From the NCBI RefSeq assembly GCF_014066305.1, contig NW_023501188.1, positions 1-22,699 of the forward strand: a stretch of DNA of 22,699 bases. Reading direction: 5' to 3'. Below, piece by piece: positions 9,492 through 18,966 of this stretch. The DNA is from Letharia columbiana. Lineage: Eukaryota; Ascomycota; Lecanoromycetes; Lecanorales; Parmeliaceae. The notes below the pieces were generated by a model. That model worked only from the letters and a program-made list of their open reading frames with translations. It searched no databases and had not been told where the DNA came from. Numbering within the stretch: the first letter of the stretch is position 1; each line of letters starts with the position of its first letter. A program made the position numbers and the translations under genes.

Positions 9492-9643
9492 ATAGTTATT
9501 AGAACGTTATCGCTTTAATAGTCTATAGCGAGAGTATAGTAGACTCTTATAGAATTAAATAGAACGTATCGATTATAAAGCGCGATATCTTCGATTCTTT
9601 TAGTCTATAGCCTAGTAATAGCCGAATTATTCTTATAACTTAT
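9492..9643 (+). repeat. ~150-bp repeat, copy 3 of 3
   Basis: Tandem neighbour of copy 2 but more RIP-altered (ggg to aga, cgc to cgt/cga). It ends about 30 bp before the 5' part of X3. Confidence 0.7.
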
Positions 9644-9671
9644 AAGTTTTTTCTTATTATTATTTATAATT

Positions 9672-9790
9672 AATATATATAATAGAATAAGATAGAGCTA
9701 AGCTTAAAAATCTTAAATTTATATATATAGCTAATTATAAATTCGAGTTCGCTACGCTCTTTAATTAGATCGGCTAAGTTAGCTCGATAA
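9672..9790 (+). mobile_element. X3, 5' part (split from 16827-19965)
   Basis: This is a RIP-altered copy of the X leader. It starts aatatatataatagaataag (the other copies have agtatatataacagaataag) and runs to gctaagttagctcgataa. It stops exactly where X2 continues with gtagccctcccgagc, and that continuation is found 7 kb away at 16827. The break is caused by the copia insertion at 9791. Confidence 0.75.
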
Positions 9791-10275
9791 TATTAGTAAT
9801 ATAATAAACTATACTTAATATAATTAGAGCTAGAGCTATATATAAATATTATATAAATAGATCGTATATATAAATAGATAGAATATAAGAAAAGAACTTT
9901 ATATAGTAAATATGAGTCTAATATAAATGTAAAAAGTTACTCGTCAAATTACTAGAGATTCGTTTCTTCGAGTTATTCGATTTCGGCTTATAATCTATAA
10001 TAAATCGAATTACTTCGAAAGATATATCTTAGCCTTTTAAATATATTAGTTTTATATATATATTAAGTAAACTAATTACTTTAATATATTATAGCTATAG
10101 CTATATAGCTATTATCTATAGCTATATTATCTATAACTATTATTACTAATAACTATATTATCTATAACTACTATTATCTATAACTATATTACTTATAATT
10201 ATATTTATCTATAACTATATAACTATAGTTTTTAGCTATATTATAACTAATAACTATAAGTTATTAAAATTAATA
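9791..10275 (-). repeat. Copia LTR (3' LTR)
   Basis: It starts tattagtaat and ends aattaata, which are RIP-altered TGTTA...TAACA ends. The inner part has a run of tatctataactat-like short repeats. It matches 13573-14032 plus 16800-16826 over its full length. Confidence 0.8.
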
Positions 10276-10699
10276 CTTTCTCTTTATTTAATTATTAGAA
10301 AGATAGAGATAATAGAGTAAATAGTTAATATTACTCTTCGAAAAAATCTTTATAGAGAAAGTAGAGAAAGTAGAGAAATAACGTAAACTTTTAATATAAC
10401 TCTCTAGTTTGTTCTTCTAGAATAGATGACGATTTAAGATATAAGACGTTATTTAATACGATTAAAAGAGTTAGAGATAGATATAGATATAATAGATTAT
10501 TAAATATTAATCTCAGATATCGTTTCTTAATTTATTATTTCCTTATTACTTAAGATATTAAGAGTCTCTCTAGCTTCGCGAAGATCTAGCGGAGATTTTA
10601 ATTTACTTTAGCATATATTTAAATTACTTAGTCTCGAATCTCTACTATTATTCGTATTTTCTAAGAAGTTAATAGAAACTTCTCCCTCTATTTAAGAAT

Positions 10700-11034
10700 C
10701 CCGTATATCTTTAATTTCTTCGATTCGTAGCGACGGTGTGATATCCGATATAGGCCTCCTATGGTTCTTCTCATTATCGTCGTCGCTAGATACGATCTTA
10801 ATACTACTCTTATTCTAGATAAACTATAATATATAACTTACTTTCTCGTTTCTCTTTTAATAAATAAATTAAGTATAGATAATCGAAGACTTTTTCGTAA
10901 CTTAGATTCGATTTCTTATTAAACTATAGTTCGTAGAATAACTTACTCCCTCTACTACTATATAATAGTCTATTTTTTAGATAATTTATATAGACTACGA
11001 TCTTTAATTAAAAGCTTATAAATAGGCTTAACTG
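10700..11034 (-). pseudogene. Copia integrase C-terminal remnant
   Basis: On the minus strand near 10920-10874 the translation NKKSNLSYEKVFDYLY matches the copia-integrase signature (KPNLSHLRVFGC-type). The usual Pro, His, Gly and Cys are changed in ways C-to-T or G-to-A mutations explain. Several in-frame stops are TAA or TAG derived from CAA, CAG or TGG. The N-terminal part of the integrase is separated by the MITE at 11035-11717. It is non-functional. Confidence 0.6.
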
Positions 11035-11717
11035 CATCTATAAATCTGAAAAGTTTCTATAAAATTTGAAATTGCTAATTACGCGTTTGTCGCGGAAATT
11101 ACAAAATCCGCTAAATTAGTAAATCTAATTAGAATCCGCTCAAATTCTATCGGTTTAGCAAATCTGATTAGAATTCGTCTAAATTCTGTCGGTTCAGTAA
11201 ATCTAATTAGAATCTACTTAAATTTCGCCGGTTTAGTAACTATCTTAATCTTTTTCGCTAGTTCTACTAGTTTAATAGCAATACGTATAAAAAAAGAAAA
11301 GTTCTAATAATCGATATTGCGATGGCAAGGTTCTACGATAACGAGTATTAACGTTAACTCAAATTTGGCTATAAAATTAGATGATTTAATAAAATTAGTC
11401 GCGTAAGTAATACTCTAATATAGCGTATAATAATACGTATGTTGATGATAATATATATTAATATCATATATATATACCTCTATAGAATAGTACTTAGAGT
11501 GTATTAGAGTGCATTACGTAAAATTTTTGAAGTTGCTAAAAATTTTTAAAGTTGCTAAACTAATAGAACTGGCGAAAAGAATTAGAATAGTTATTAAATC
11601 GGCGAAAAGGATTAAATATAGGTAAAGTCTACTTAATAGACTAAATCGTACTAAATCGTGCTTATAGTGCGGACCCGACGGAAATCGTGCGGAAAGAAAC
11701 TTTTAGATTTGTAGATG
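11035..11717 (+). mobile_element. MITE copy 1 (Tc1/mariner-like ends)
   Basis: The 683-bp element has terminal inverted repeats CATCT(A/G)YAAATCTRAAAAG at both ends. A second copy in opposite orientation lies at 22002-22640, where the flanks are TA/TA. Here the flanks are TG/TG. There is no ORF. The middle has an AT dinucleotide run (atatatattaatatcatata). It contains three 39-bp tandem units (11116-11232). It is less RIP-altered than the surrounding copia and so is a later insertion. Confidence 0.7.
11116..11232 (+). repeat. Three 39-bp tandem units inside MITE 1
   Basis: Units at 11116-11154, 11155-11193 and 11194-11232 share the pattern ttagYaaatctRattagaat followed by a (c/t)aaatt(c/t)...cggt tail. 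The same repeats occur, inverted, in MITE copy 2 near 22470-22580. Confidence 0.75.
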
Positions 11718-12159
11718 TGGCTAAGTATAAGTCTTATAAATTCTTTTAATAATTTTATTTCCTCTATATCTCTTACGTAGAGATATAGATTCTTTAGACG
11801 ATACGCTTCGATATAGTCTAATCGTTAATGCATTAATCGAAAATAATCGACTTATCCTTATTTTATAAATGTAGATATACTTTTATTAAAAGATCTTAAC
11901 TCTCTAAAAGCGAATACTCTATTAGATATCGATTTAGTTAATTAATATAGACTATTTCTTATATAATTCTTTACTATTATCTCGTCTATAAATGTATTAA
12001 TGATTCTAATATATAGATTTTCGAATCGTATCTTAAAATCCTTTTAATTTAGTGCTATAATAGATAGTAGATTATTATCTATTTCTAAGATATATAGAGT
12101 ATCTATTATAGTCTATATATGGTTGTTTATACGAATTCGAATAATTTCTCTATCTACCG

Positions 12160-12330
12160 CCATTAATTTATCTTAATTATCGAATTCTACTTCTTTCGAA
12201 TAAGGCTATAAGTCGATAAATAATTCCTTATTTAATATTATATAGCGAGTCGCTTCGAAGTCTATTAGCCAGCTACTATCTTCTAAAAAGTTTATTATTA
12301 TAGAGAAATTCTTTATTAATAATATACTAT
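12160..12330 (-). pseudogene. Copia aspartic protease remnant
   Basis: The minus strand at 12271-12239 reads WLIDFEATRYI. Copia proteases carry a D-S/T-G-A active-site motif in this setting. The Gly (to Glu) and Ser (to Phe) changes are single transitions. Downstream the frame continues NKELFIDL and then MAVDREIIRIRIN, again like the family. It is fossil sequence with stops. Confidence 0.7.
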
Positions 12331-12419
12331 CTATAGGCTCTAGCTTTTTTCTAGCTATTTATAAGCCTTTCTTTTAACTATATATATCGCTTATATCGCT
12401 AACATTACTATCGCTATCT

Positions 12420-13550
12420 AATTTATTCACTATTATTATAGTACGATCTAAGCGTTCTCGTCTACTATCTTTAGATATCTTTAAATTCTTTAATCGATTC
12501 TTTAATTTACGATTTCGTCTATCTAAATCCTTCGCCCTATAGTTTTTATTCTTTTCATCCTTCTTATTCGAATACTTTCTCTCGTAATACCCGATTTTTC
12601 TATAGCTATAGTATTCTATCTTACTTATATTTCTAAGAGATCTTTAACCTAACTAACCCTTTCGTTTATTATATATAAGTAAGTCTTTATTCTTAATCTA
12701 TCTATCTTACTTTACGATCTATAAATATTTTATAACTATTTCGATAGTAAGATTATCGTTAATCCTTAAGTTATATTTAGTTATATCGAACTTACTCTTC
12801 TAATAAGCGTTTATAATTATCGTCGCTATAGTAAGATTATATAATATATAGGCTGAATTTAAATCCGTAACTTTATTCTATAGATTTTATAAATCTACTA
12901 TTATTTAATCGATCGTCTAATTTACTAACTTAATATATTTAAGAAACTTCTATAATATAATCGAAAGACGTTCTTTATTACTTATTCTATAAATTTAATA
13001 AAGCTTATCTTATATAAACTTAGAAGTAATAAGATAGACGATATAACTCTTCTAATTTCGATTAACGTTTACTTCTAATTAATATAGCGATTTATCTATT
13101 TAAAATAGTTTATTATTTAACTAGCTCTCTATCGAATCGTATAAATATTAATAATTTCCCTAACACTATTTTAAAGATATCTCGTCTTTTAAGGAATTAT
13201 TAGTAATTCTAGACCTATAGATAATAGTTTAAGTCCTTTAAAACTTTTATTTTAACGTGCGATTTACTAATAAGTCCCTTATTAAGTTCTTCTAATAAAT
13301 CGACTATTAATAAATTATCTAAATCGAATAAAAGATTCTCTTTCCTCTCTTCTTTCTTTTTCTTTAGATAGGAAAGGCTCTTAGTTAATAACGCTATCTA
13401 TTTAGCGAATAAACGATCTCGTTTCTCAGCCTACTATAGCCCTACCCCGAGTATCCTTCAACGAGATCCTCGAGTCGACTACGTTCTTTAATATTTAGAG
13501 AGGCTATAGTAGTAATAGATAGATATAGCGAAAGACTAAAATCTCGATTA
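12420..13550 (-). pseudogene. Copia Gag remnant with zinc knuckle
   Basis: At 12613-12572 the minus strand reads YYSYRKIGYYERKY. The four positions of a C-X2-C-X4-H-X4-C zinc knuckle are all tyrosine, each explained by one G-to-A or C-to-T change (TGY to TAY, CAY to TAY). The following frame is Lys/Arg/Asn-rich, as in nucleocapsid tails. Upstream, the sequence toward 13550 is discontinuously open with Leu/Lys-rich stretches such as LLFDLDNLLIVDLLEELNKG. This is consistent with a copia Gag N-terminus near the primer-binding site. It is not functional. Confidence 0.7.
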
Positions 13551-13572
13551 ATAACTATTTAAGTTTATAATC

Positions 13573-14032
13573 TATTAATAATATAATAGACTATATCTAA
13601 TATAATTAAGACTAGAGCTATATATAAATACTATATAAATAGATCGCATATATAAATAGATAGAATATAAGAAAAGAACTTTATATAGTAGATATAAGCC
13701 TGATATAAATGTAAAAAGTCGTTCGCTAAATTACTAGAGATTCGTCTCTTCGAGTTATTCGATTTCGACTTATGGCCTATAGTAAATCGAATTACTTCGA
13801 GAATTATATCTTAGTCTTTTAAACGTATTAATTTCATATATACGTTAAGTAGACTAATTACTCTAGTATATTATAGCTATAACTATATAACTATTATTTA
13901 TAACTATATTATCTATAACTACTATTATTAATAACTATATTATCTATAACTACTATTATCTATAACTATATTATCTATAGCTATATTTATCTATAACTAT
14001 ATAACTATAGCTCTTAGTTATATTATAACTAA
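13573..14032 (-). repeat. Copia LTR (5' LTR), main part
   Basis: Direct repeat of 9791-10248. It is interrupted at 14033 by X4, and its last 25-27 bases lie at 16800-16826. The sequence to its left on the minus strand (gattataaac) is the presumed primer-binding site. Confidence 0.75.
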
Positions 14033-14404
14033 CAAGTAAAGATCTATAAATTAAATTTATAGAGTTAAATTTTTTCTAAGTCAAATCGAACTCTAATCGC
14101 TTACTGTACGTTTTTGACCTACATATAGATATATATATACGGAGAGAGGCGCGCTAAGGCCTAATTAGGAAGGTGTATCGAGTGTGGAGAATTGATCCGT
14201 AATAATTGCCCACAAAAAACAGAGAAAGGCCATGTCCTTATGGCAAGAAGTATCGAAATACCGGAAAGAAATGGAGACAACATGCCAATTAGTGGTGTGA
14301 ATCCCACATTATCTCCTGCCGCAGTGAAATCTTTCGAATAATGAAATAGCTGTCAGAGCAAGACATCGGACGGTTTCAATTCGTCCAAATATGCATCGTT
14401 CCGG

Positions 14405-16110
14405 AGTGATGATTTGATGTGGAACCGTGGAGAGCATATGACGTGGGATCTTGGAGAGCTGAGCCGTGTTCTTGACGATGGTGGCCTTGTTGCCGCTTGG
14501 TTTCTCCGCAGTGTTCTCCGCATTTGCCTGTTGTAGTTCCTCCTCTTGCTCCTCAATGTAGTGGGGATGACAGGCCAAGTTGCAATAGTGTTCTCCGCTT
14601 GCTAAGTGATGATTTGATGCGGAACCGTGGAGAGCATATGACGTGGGATCTTGGAGAGCTGAGCCGTGTTCTTGACGATGGTAGCCTTGTTGCCGCTTAG
14701 TTTCTCCGCAGTGTTCTCCGCATTTGCCTGTTATAGTTCCTTCTCTTGCTCCTCAATGTAGTGGGGATGACAGGCCAAGTTACAGTGGTGTTCTCCGCTT
14801 GCTAAGTAATAATTTGATATAAAACGGCCAAGTTGCAGTAGTGTTCTCCGCTTACTAAGTAATGATTTGATGCGGAACCGTGAAGAGTATATAACGTGGG
14901 ATCTTGGAGAGCTGAGCCGTGTTCTTGACGATGGTGGCTTTATTACCGCTTAATTTCTCCATAGTATTCTCCGTATTTGCCTATTATAATTCCTTCTTTT
15001 ACTCCTCAATGTAGTGGGAATAACAGGCTAAGTTATAGTGATATTCTCCGCTTGCTAAGTAATAATTTGATGTGAAACAACTAAGTTACAATAATGTTCT
15101 CCGCTTGCTAAGTGATGATTTAATACGGAACTGTAAAGAGTATATAACGTGGGATCTTGGAGAGCTAAGCCGTGTTCTTGACGATAATAGCCTTATTGCC
15201 GCTTAGTTTCTCCGTAGTGTTCTCCGCATTTGCCTATTATAGTTCCTCCTCTTACTTCTCAATATAGTGGGGATGACAGGCCAAGTTACAGTAGTGTTCT
15301 CCGCTTGCTAAGTAATGATTTGATGTGGAATAGCCAAGTTGCAGTGGTATTCTCCGCTTGCTAAGTGATGATTTAATACGGAACTATGGAGAGTATATAA
15401 CGTGGGATCTTAAAGAGCTAAGCCGTGTTCTTAACGATAGTAGCCTTATTGCCGCTTGGTTTCTCCGTAGTATTCTCCGCATTTACCTATTATAATTTCT
15501 TCTCTTACTTCTTAATATAGTAGAGATAATAGATTAAGTTATAGTGGTATTCTCCGCTTACTAAGTAATAATTTAATATAGAACGGCTAAGTTATAGTGG
15601 TATTCTCCGCTTACTAAGTAATAATTTAATATAAAACCGTAGAGAGTATATAATATGAGATCTTGAAGAGCTAAGCCGTGTTCTTAACGATAATAATCTT
15701 ATTACCGCTTGATTTCTTCGTAGTATTCTTTATATTTATCTATTATAGTTTCTTCTCTTACTTCTTAATATAGTAAGAATAATAGATTAAATTATAATAA
15801 TATTCTCCGCTTACTAAGTAATAATTTAATGTGGAACGACTAAGTTATAGTAATATTTTTTACTTACTAAGTAATAATTTAATACGAAATTGTAAAGAGT
15901 ATATAATGTGGGATCTTAGAGAGCTGAGTCGTGTTCTTAACGATAGTGGTCTTATTGCCGCTTAGTTTCTCCGTAGTATTCTCCGTATTTACCTATTATA
16001 GTTTCTTCTCTTACTTCTTAATATAGTAAGAATAATAGGCTAAGTTATAGTAGTATTCTCCGCTTACTAAGTAATAATTTAATATGAAATTATAAAGAGC
16101 ATATAACGTT
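14405..16110 (-). repeat. X4 array of 253-bp units
   Basis: The core acgtgggatc occurs at 14441, 14641, 14894, 15147 and 15400, with degraded copies at about 15652 and 15907. After one 200-bp spacing the period is 253 bp throughout. The 253-bp unit is the 200-bp unit plus an internal 53-bp duplication, seen only once in X2. The leftmost units are almost intact on the minus strand (QQANAENTAEKPSGNKATIV). The rightmost are heavily transition-mutated. Confidence 0.8.
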
Positions 16111-16169
16111 CGGACGCGTTTAATGTGACTATAATATTTAAATGTTAGTTTAATCCATCTATCGCTGAC

Positions 16170-16335
16170 TTAGAAGGAGTATATAGAGGAGGACGTATCC
16201 GTTCGAGCTCTTTTTAAGGGCCTTTTAACGCGTTTATAAGTAGTAGTAGATAGCTGTTAGGCTCGCTTACGGCCTCGATTGCCAGCAGTAGCGGATTTGC
16301 TGAGAGATGGCCTGGGGGCGTTAATAAGGGGCTCT
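16170..16335 (-). pseudogene. X4 copy of the basic AT-hook-like C-terminal fragment
   Basis: The minus-strand frame reads KRVKRPLKRARTDTSS before a TAA at 16172-16170, the same stop position as in X1. Upstream DNA is the counterpart of the 152-bp segment of X1, with RIP changes. This repeats the X1 evidence that a protein C-terminus was captured. Confidence 0.45.
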
Positions 16336-16371
16336 AATTAGGCGAGGGGTACCGAAGACGATTATGTTCAT

Positions 16372-16420
16372 ATTGATGGAATTGATAGAATTGATAGAAT
16401 TGATAGAATTGATAGAATAA
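16372..16420 (+). repeat. 9-bp minisatellite in X4
   Basis: About five units of gaattgata, complementary to the accaattct repeat of X2 after RIP changes. Confidence 0.8.
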
Positions 16421-16799
16421 TAAAAGAATAACAAACAGATGAAAGGATTATTATTCGATTTCGGACGCGTCTGATGTGACTACCATAACTATTATATTTA
16501 AATATCTATTTAATTTATTAATAGTAGATCAAACTTCATAATTTTTACAGCGTTAGAAAGCGTAAAGCGAGCTCTATAATTTATCAAATTATGAAGAAAT
16601 AGTATCCGTAGGGAGCTGGTTATTTCAGAGGATAAGACTTCTACACATAGATTTCTATAGATTTTTAATAATTGCGGACGCTAATTTATTTACTTGCGGT
16701 ATCTAATTAAAAAGCGTAGACCTAACGAATTAATAATTGACTGTATATATAAATTCAAGGTTTTCTAGTTCAGCCCTACCTTATTCTTTTATATATACT

Positions 16800-16826
16800 A
16801 ATAATTATAAGTTATTAAAATTAATA
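16800..16826 (-). repeat. Copia 5' LTR, severed tip
   Basis: This 27-bp stretch (aataattataagttattaaa...) matches the end of the left LTR at 10249-10275 with one change. It is followed by the gatag target duplication and then X3 sequence. Confidence 0.75.
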
Positions 16827-17123
16827 GATAGCCCTCTCGAGCTTCCTTATTAAAAATTTATATATAGAAGTTTTATACTTTAAAGTACTTAGCTTGCGAT
16901 ATATATAGTTACTTTATAATTCCTTAAATTATAGAGCTCGCTTTACGCTTTCTAACGCTATAAAAATTATAAAGTTTAATCTACTATTAATAAATTAAAT
17001 AAATATTTAAATATAATAGTTATAATAGTTATATTAGACGCGTTCGAGATCGGATAATAATTCTTTCATCTATTTATATAATTATTATTCTTTTATTACT
17101 CTATTAATTCTATTAATTTTACT

Positions 17124-17189
17124 AAACGCGTTAAAAGACCCTTAAAAAGAGCCCGAACGGATACGTTCTTCTCTATATATTTCTTCTAA
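17124..17189 (+). pseudogene. X3 copy of basic C-terminal fragment
   Basis: The plus frame reads KRVKRPLKRARTDT, then RIP-altered codons and TAA at 17187-17189, matching the end of the X1 and X4 frames. Confidence 0.4.
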
Positions 17190-17336
17190 GTCAGCGATAA
17201 ATAGATTAAACTAATATTCAAATATTATAATTATATTAAACGCGTTCGAGATCGAATAATAATTCTTTTATATTAATTCTACCAATTCCACCAATATAAA
17301 CACATTTATTCTCGGTACCCTCGCACTTAGTTAAAT

Positions 17337-17709
17337 AAGAGGAGGATCTATAATAGGCGAATGCGGAGAATACTGCGGAGAACATTACGGAGATAGTTAT
17401 CAGCAGCAGTGACATAACAGGCCTACTCTCCACGGTCTCACACCAATCTATTTAGCCAGTGCAAGAGAAGTTAATACAGTAGGCGAATGCGGAGAATACT
17501 ACGGAGAAACCAAGCGGCAATAAGGCCACCATCGTCAAGAACACGGCTCAGCTCTCCAAGATCCCACGTTATATCAATCATCCACTCAGTCAGCCACTCA
17601 GCTAGCCACTCAGTCTAATACTCTATAAGAGGAGGAGTAAGAGAAGGAACTACAACAGGCAAATGCGGAGAACACTGCGGAGAAATTAAGCGGCAATAAG
17701 GCTATCATC
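17337..17709 (+). repeat. X3 coding-like array, left of insertion
   Basis: Array units of the X type, with core atcccacg at 17561. The array stops in the unit at aaggctatcatc, where the LTR element begins, and resumes at 18967 with ccatcgtcaag. Confidence 0.75.
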
Positions 17710-17861
17710 TATTACGGTACGCCAAGGCCTCCTCCAGAGCCACCACCCATTTGGGCCTAGCGTGGCTTGGCATCGCACATATCTGCCCTGCAGGCACATA
17801 GAATAATGAACATCTTTTACACCACCATGAATTCATGACCCAGTCATCCATTTCCTTGACA
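17710..17861 (+). repeat. 5' LTR of the miniature element
   Basis: 152 bp and identical to 18815-18966 except TG to TA at the start, a RIP-type change at the border with RIP-altered array DNA. Confidence 0.88.
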
Positions 17862-17863
17862 AT

Positions 17864-17876
17864 TGGTAGCCACACC
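17864..17876 (+). promoter_or_regulatory. Primer-binding site
   Basis: tggtagccacacc begins two bases after the left LTR. TGGTAGC is complementary to the CCA-tail end of a tRNA ending GCTACCA, the usual form of initiator-Met-type primers. The exact tRNA is inferred. Confidence 0.55.
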
Positions 17877-18063
17877 TAACCCAGGTCCTCTTCCAAGTCG
17901 TCTATATCGTCACTCGACCAGTAGTCACAATATACCGACAGTCAGCCCCCCCGCGCTTCCGCTACGCAGCTAGATTCAGTCTACGCAATCAGACAATTAG
18001 GCTATTCACCAGCCTACCAGACCACACAGTCAATCCTTTCATTAGGCCATTTGACATCACATC

Positions 18064-18906
18064 ATGTCTTCTAACAACGGAGATACAAGCGGAGAACTCG
18101 TGCCAAGCACCTCCCATCAAGCCGTCAACACACCAAATCCACAGTCAATGATCCCCGGCCTCTCACAAGATACGATCAATGGCCTAATGACTGCATTTGG
18201 TGGTATGATGCGTCAAGAAATGCAGAGATTTGAGCAGAGATTAGAGAGAATCGAACAGTTTTTGGGCCCCGCACTATACCAAAATCCTACTTCATCTCCC
18301 AATCCTACTCCGCCTCTCAATTCGACTCCGCCTCCCAATTCCACTCTTCCCAGCATTGAAATACCAGAGCAGAACCTCTCTCACACGAACGACTCGTCCT
18401 ACCATACAAGTTCAGGCCACTTACGAGCGAAGGAGATGGGATACTTCGATCTGCAACAGGCGAATGTGGAGAAAACTGCGGAGAAATATACGGAGAAAAC
18501 TGCGGAGAAGAACAAGAGCACGGACCACAGCAGTCCTATTCAAGCGGGCACACTCTCCATAATTCCACATCAGGCCACTATGCATATTTGCGGAGAACCT
18601 TCCCCTCGCCTCAGCAATACACCAGTTTTCGCCACCCCTTCTCACCTCACTTCTCGCTTTCGCCTCTCCGCTCGGTTACACTCGATTCGCGAAGGATATG
18701 GAGGCTATAGGCCAAGGATAGGTGCATGGACATATGGACGGCGCATGCTCAATGTAGCTATCCAGAGATGCAGCCACGAGGACGTGTCTTTTTTTTCATT
18801 CTTTGCGGGCATGTTGTTACGGTACGCCAAGGCCTCCTCCAGAGCCACCACCCATTTGGGCCTAGCGTGGCTTGGCATCGCACATATCTGCCCTGCAGGC
18901 ACATAG
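18064..18906 (+). CDS. Gag-like protein of the miniature LTR element (280 aa)
   Basis: The ORF starts at ATG 18064, about 200 bp after the primer-binding site, and ends at TAG 18904-18906 inside the 3' LTR. About residues 251-280 are LTR-encoded. Residues 33-70 contain LSQDTINGLMTAFGGMMRQE followed by MQRFEQRLERIEQFLG, a helical, probably coiled-coil segment like the N-termini of fungal retroelement Gag proteins. Residues 75-100 are Pro/Asn/Thr-rich. Residues about 127-151 read YFDLQQANVEKTAEKYTEKT, followed by a Lys-rich stretch. This region matches, in frame, the array unit of the X elements (LQQANAENTAEK). A second match follows (LSIIPHQ versus LSTVPHQ). No zinc knuckle is present, so it may be a truncated Gag. 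The frame is intact and not RIP-altered. The Gag assignment is inferred from position and composition. Confidence 0.55.
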   Translation: MSSNNGDTSGELVPSTSHQAVNTPNPQSMIPGLSQDTINGLMTAFGGMMRQEMQRFEQRLERIEQFLGPALYQNPTSSPNPTPPLNSTPPPNSTLPSIEIPEQNLSHTNDSSYHTSSGHLRAKEMGYFDLQQANVEKTAEKYTEKTAEKNKSTDHSSPIQAGTLSIIPHQATMHICGEPSPRLSNTPVFATPSHLTSRFRLSARLHSIREGYGGYRPRIGAWTYGRRMLNVAIQRCSHEDVSFFSFFAGMLLRYAKASSRATTHLGLAWLGIAHICPAGT

Positions 18907-18966
18907 AATAATGAACATCTTTTACACCACCATGAATTCATGACCCAGTCATCCATTTCCTTGACA
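18815..18966 (+). repeat. 3' LTR of the miniature element
   Basis: Begins TGTTACGG, ends CCTTGACA and is followed by the ccatc target duplication. It contains the stop of the gag-like ORF. Confidence 0.88.

Larger units (their letters stand above)
14033..16799 (-). mobile_element. X4: Helitron-like element inserted in copia LTR
   Basis: It begins caagtaaag at 14033 and ends ...cttttatatatact at 16799. Both sides are copia LTR sequence (..ataactaa | aataattataag..), so the empty site is known from the other LTR. Only AA is duplicated or shared. This defines the X termini and its T/T-type insertion when read on the minus strand. The content, from the 5' end, is a leader of the X5 subtype, a 9-bp minisatellite, a basic coding fragment, a 253-bp-unit array and a 3' module. 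RIP damage rises from left to right across the array. Confidence 0.7.
9791..16826 (-). mobile_element. Ty1/copia-type retrotransposon, RIP-degraded, with nested insertions
   Basis: The left LTR is 9791-10275 (485 bp). The right LTR is 13573-14032 continued at 16800-16826 (487 bp, including a duplicated AA where X4 inserted). Flanks gataa (9786-9790) and gatag (16827-16831) are the RIP-altered target duplication of a GGTAG-like site in X3. The minus orientation follows from three signs. A purine tract aaagagaaag abuts the left LTR on the minus strand. A sequence resembling a half-tRNA-iMet primer site (gattataaac) abuts the right LTR. The order Gag, protease, integrase runs right to left. A MITE (11035-11717) and X4 (14033-16799) are nested inside. 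Reverse transcriptase and RNase H are not found; only about 580 bp lie between the integrase remnant and the 3' LTR. Confidence 0.75.
17710..18966 (+). mobile_element. Miniature LTR retrotransposon (TRIM-like) with gag-like ORF
   Basis: Two 152-bp direct repeats (17710-17861 and 18815-18966) start tRttacgg and end ccttgaca, and differ only at the second base (TA versus TG). A primer-binding-site-like tggtagcc lies two bases after the left LTR, matching the 3' end of an initiator-Met-like tRNA. The 5-bp flanks are tcatc and ccatc. Deleting the element plus one flank restores the 176-bp spacing between array cores at 17561 and 18999. The 953-bp interior holds only a gag-like ORF, with no protease, integrase or RT. 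No clear polypurine tract is seen. It must have been mobilised in trans and is recent. Confidence 0.85.
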
